64,000 nt of DNA from Streptomyces sp. F001. GTDB lineage: Bacteria; Actinomycetota; Actinomycetes; Streptomycetales; Streptomycetaceae. Below the pieces are notes generated by a model. It had not been told where the DNA came from and did not search any database. It was given only the letters and a program-made list of their open reading frames with translations. Shown here one piece after another: positions 63,801 to 64,000 of the stretch (positions are counted from its first letter, which is position 1; each line of letters opens with the position of its first letter). The stretch covers positions 992,001-1,056,000 of the forward strand of contig NZ_QZWF01000001.1 in NCBI RefSeq assembly GCF_004187715.1, in the 5' to 3' direction. The position numbers and the translations under genes are program-made.

Positions 63801-64000
63801 GTCGATCACCCAGTTGCGGGCGTCGTCGATGAGCTTGAAGACCTGCTGCTTGAACTTGTCGATGAGGTCGGTGACGATCTGCCGCGCCTTCTCGAAGACG
63901 CTCTTGATGGCGTTCTTGAGCTCCTCGAAGAACTGCTTCAGCTTCTCGATGGCTTCTTCGAGCCAGTTGTCGGCGTCGTCCTTGCCCTCCTCCTGCTTCT
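60858..64000 (-). CDS. Large CIS effector with nuclease-like C-terminus (cut by window edge)
   Basis: Open frame of at least 1047 residues, running off the right edge. The visible N-part is a chain of amphipathic helices with a repeated DxxxNWVIDKIN or ARDWAVDKVN unit (63650-64000). Hydrophobic segments follow (PQLPVIIGVLVVEKVVAKLI, about 63180-63262; KAVAAGVVALLELIYEFLIE, about 62985-63055). A linker of about 280 residues (62110-62940) is made almost only of Arg, Asp, Lys, Pro and Gly. The C-terminal 300 residues contain WVRMHMLPARLGGHATTSNL and VPARKSEN, like the HxxxxxLGG...NL(V) motif of nonspecific or HNH-type toxin nucleases. It is probably a payload loaded in the CIS. The N-terminal loading domain is not visible. 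Confidence 0.78.
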   Translation of the reverse strand, partial: KQEEGKDDADNWLEEAIEKLKQFFEELKNAIKSVFEKARQIVTDLIDKFKQQVFKLIDDARNWVIDKINKFADALIALGDELLADYPAMRDKWRNTIDGARDWAVDKVNQIADGLKEIAGKLLDGLCGALLAGLDVLETGMLAAVEVAETATVGALEFGAAVVEGLGEWAAIFNDIVSDPGDWISKAGAAADTGAREHLFNEVTSAVKAWFNQKVQEVIGIPMEDFQELVSGGVTVEQMAQMAWDEALPQLPVIIGVLVVEKVVAKLIPGAGWVMAIIDALKTAWGALSEILAAFGLFMDFLKSVKSGNGALPFAKAVAAGVVALLELIYEFLIEGVGRFMGKVADKLGDMLKNLRKKKDKPDGSDAPPAQPNAPGKPKDQEPAPTTNDRSPDPARPTDRDDDRPTPRKPSTDNKSRPPTRPRPGKRSAPEKKRPSHTTRPKKRRDDERRREEGRDVNAARRRIRDAERRTRTDKDDGPDAPSRRRPDTGRTDSRGPGRGRPGDRRRDDSRRQDDRRRAGDRRRTDDRRPDDKRADDRRRDTGRDRDKDRRPGNRVRRARQTVKSAVHRARRAVGKLFGKARRKVGDRLNDRLRRLRDQWRRRQERDRTRDRDRDRDGTRDRGRQPEPEGRKDYDLPTVRFRTDDGELHTLLFNGKGRRADLTVRSTPQAMSKFFGGWAKENDLLRESDPDRFAEQERALKAARAQYDVVESAQDSLPNSVREDRSSKLPDYGTPVFVGKAGDAAFERELNRLKQHMEELAELLEARGSVADVPPLPPTILPPFADGPLAAEFRAHYIQQDTPKGTDMGERQKVSPLGWDKLTVDARKSNWVRMHMLPARLGGHATTSNLVPARKSENKDVEKVEHPAALAVGKTGDDGKSLGNHKLPANLQKMVWYDVRKIEYHAGYPGFPKSVHVHWGSYKAEGGHWKRDDEIDNWPGSFEKPEPVDLSTSARRRKVNVNKTTQGQLQEVLPEISDYFSQVIVMLARKRKANGQKFNNATELAAALESGEDLGTNGAQSGRNHQERQKVVELIRKAGGKLTFGN

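Noticed and set aside
44989..64000. Intact prophage
   Set aside because: No integrase, capsid, portal, terminase or repressor was seen; only tail/baseplate-type genes are present.

Overview
The window is chromosomal DNA from a Streptomyces or a very close relative. The DNA is roughly 70% G+C by eye, codons end mostly in G or C, many starts are GTG or TTG, and marker genes are present: a Pup-proteasome locus, mycothiol ligase mshC, chaplins chpC and chpH, and the gyl glycerol regulon. Gene order from about 1 to 39 kb follows the region I know from S. coelicolor around SCO1644-SCO1676. That comparison is from memory and was not searched.

Layout. (1) 1-5 kb, minus strand: arc, dop, pup, an endonuclease VII-like HNH gene and the start of prcB, together the pupylation/proteasome system. 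(2) 5-10.6 kb: a small 3Fe-4S ferredoxin, a secreted protein, the tRNA m1A58 methyltransferase trmI, an M50 protease, a Cas4/RecB-like nuclease and an orphan response regulator. (3) 10.7-18.7 kb: two tandem orphan peptide-binding lipoproteins, a HAD phosphatase and metH. (4) 18.9-24.3 kb: gylR and glpF-glpK-glpD, with matching GylR operator-like palindromes before gylR and glpF. (5) 24.3-39.2 kb: a FadR-type regulator, a frameshifted PAC2/parJ gene, mshC and its conserved neighbours, a ferritin-like protein, an F420 oxidoreductase, an aldo/keto reductase coupled to a RecD-like protein that has lost its ATPase motifs, small conserved genes, chpC and chpH, and an M20 peptidase. (6) 39.3 kb: tRNA-Leu(GAG) with a strong terminator. 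(7) 39.7-45 kb: a Pls/PosA-type NRPS-like gene (two frameshifts) overlapping an M1 aminopeptidase.

(8) 45-64 kb, all minus strand, tightly overlapping: a contractile injection system (CIS, phage-tail-like) operon. In transcription order from the right edge it encodes a large effector-like protein (helical repeats, hydrophobic segments, a long Arg/Asp linker and a C-terminal nuclease-like domain), a small adjacent gene that may be its immunity protein, a CIS tube/LysM adaptor, a tail-X-like LysM protein, a gpD-like hub, a gpV-like spike, a PAAR-like tip, a gp25-like wedge, three large baseplate proteins, a gpI-like protein with a beta-helix-like C-terminus, a DUF6519 protein and a peptidoglycan amidase. 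Sheath, tube and AAA+ ATPase genes are not in view and should lie beyond the right edge. This is the most interesting part of the window.

Quality note: five frame breaks occur in four genes. Four are single-base changes in G or C runs and one looks like a 10-base loss. Sequencing or assembly error is the simplest explanation for the homopolymer cases, so those genes may be intact in the organism.
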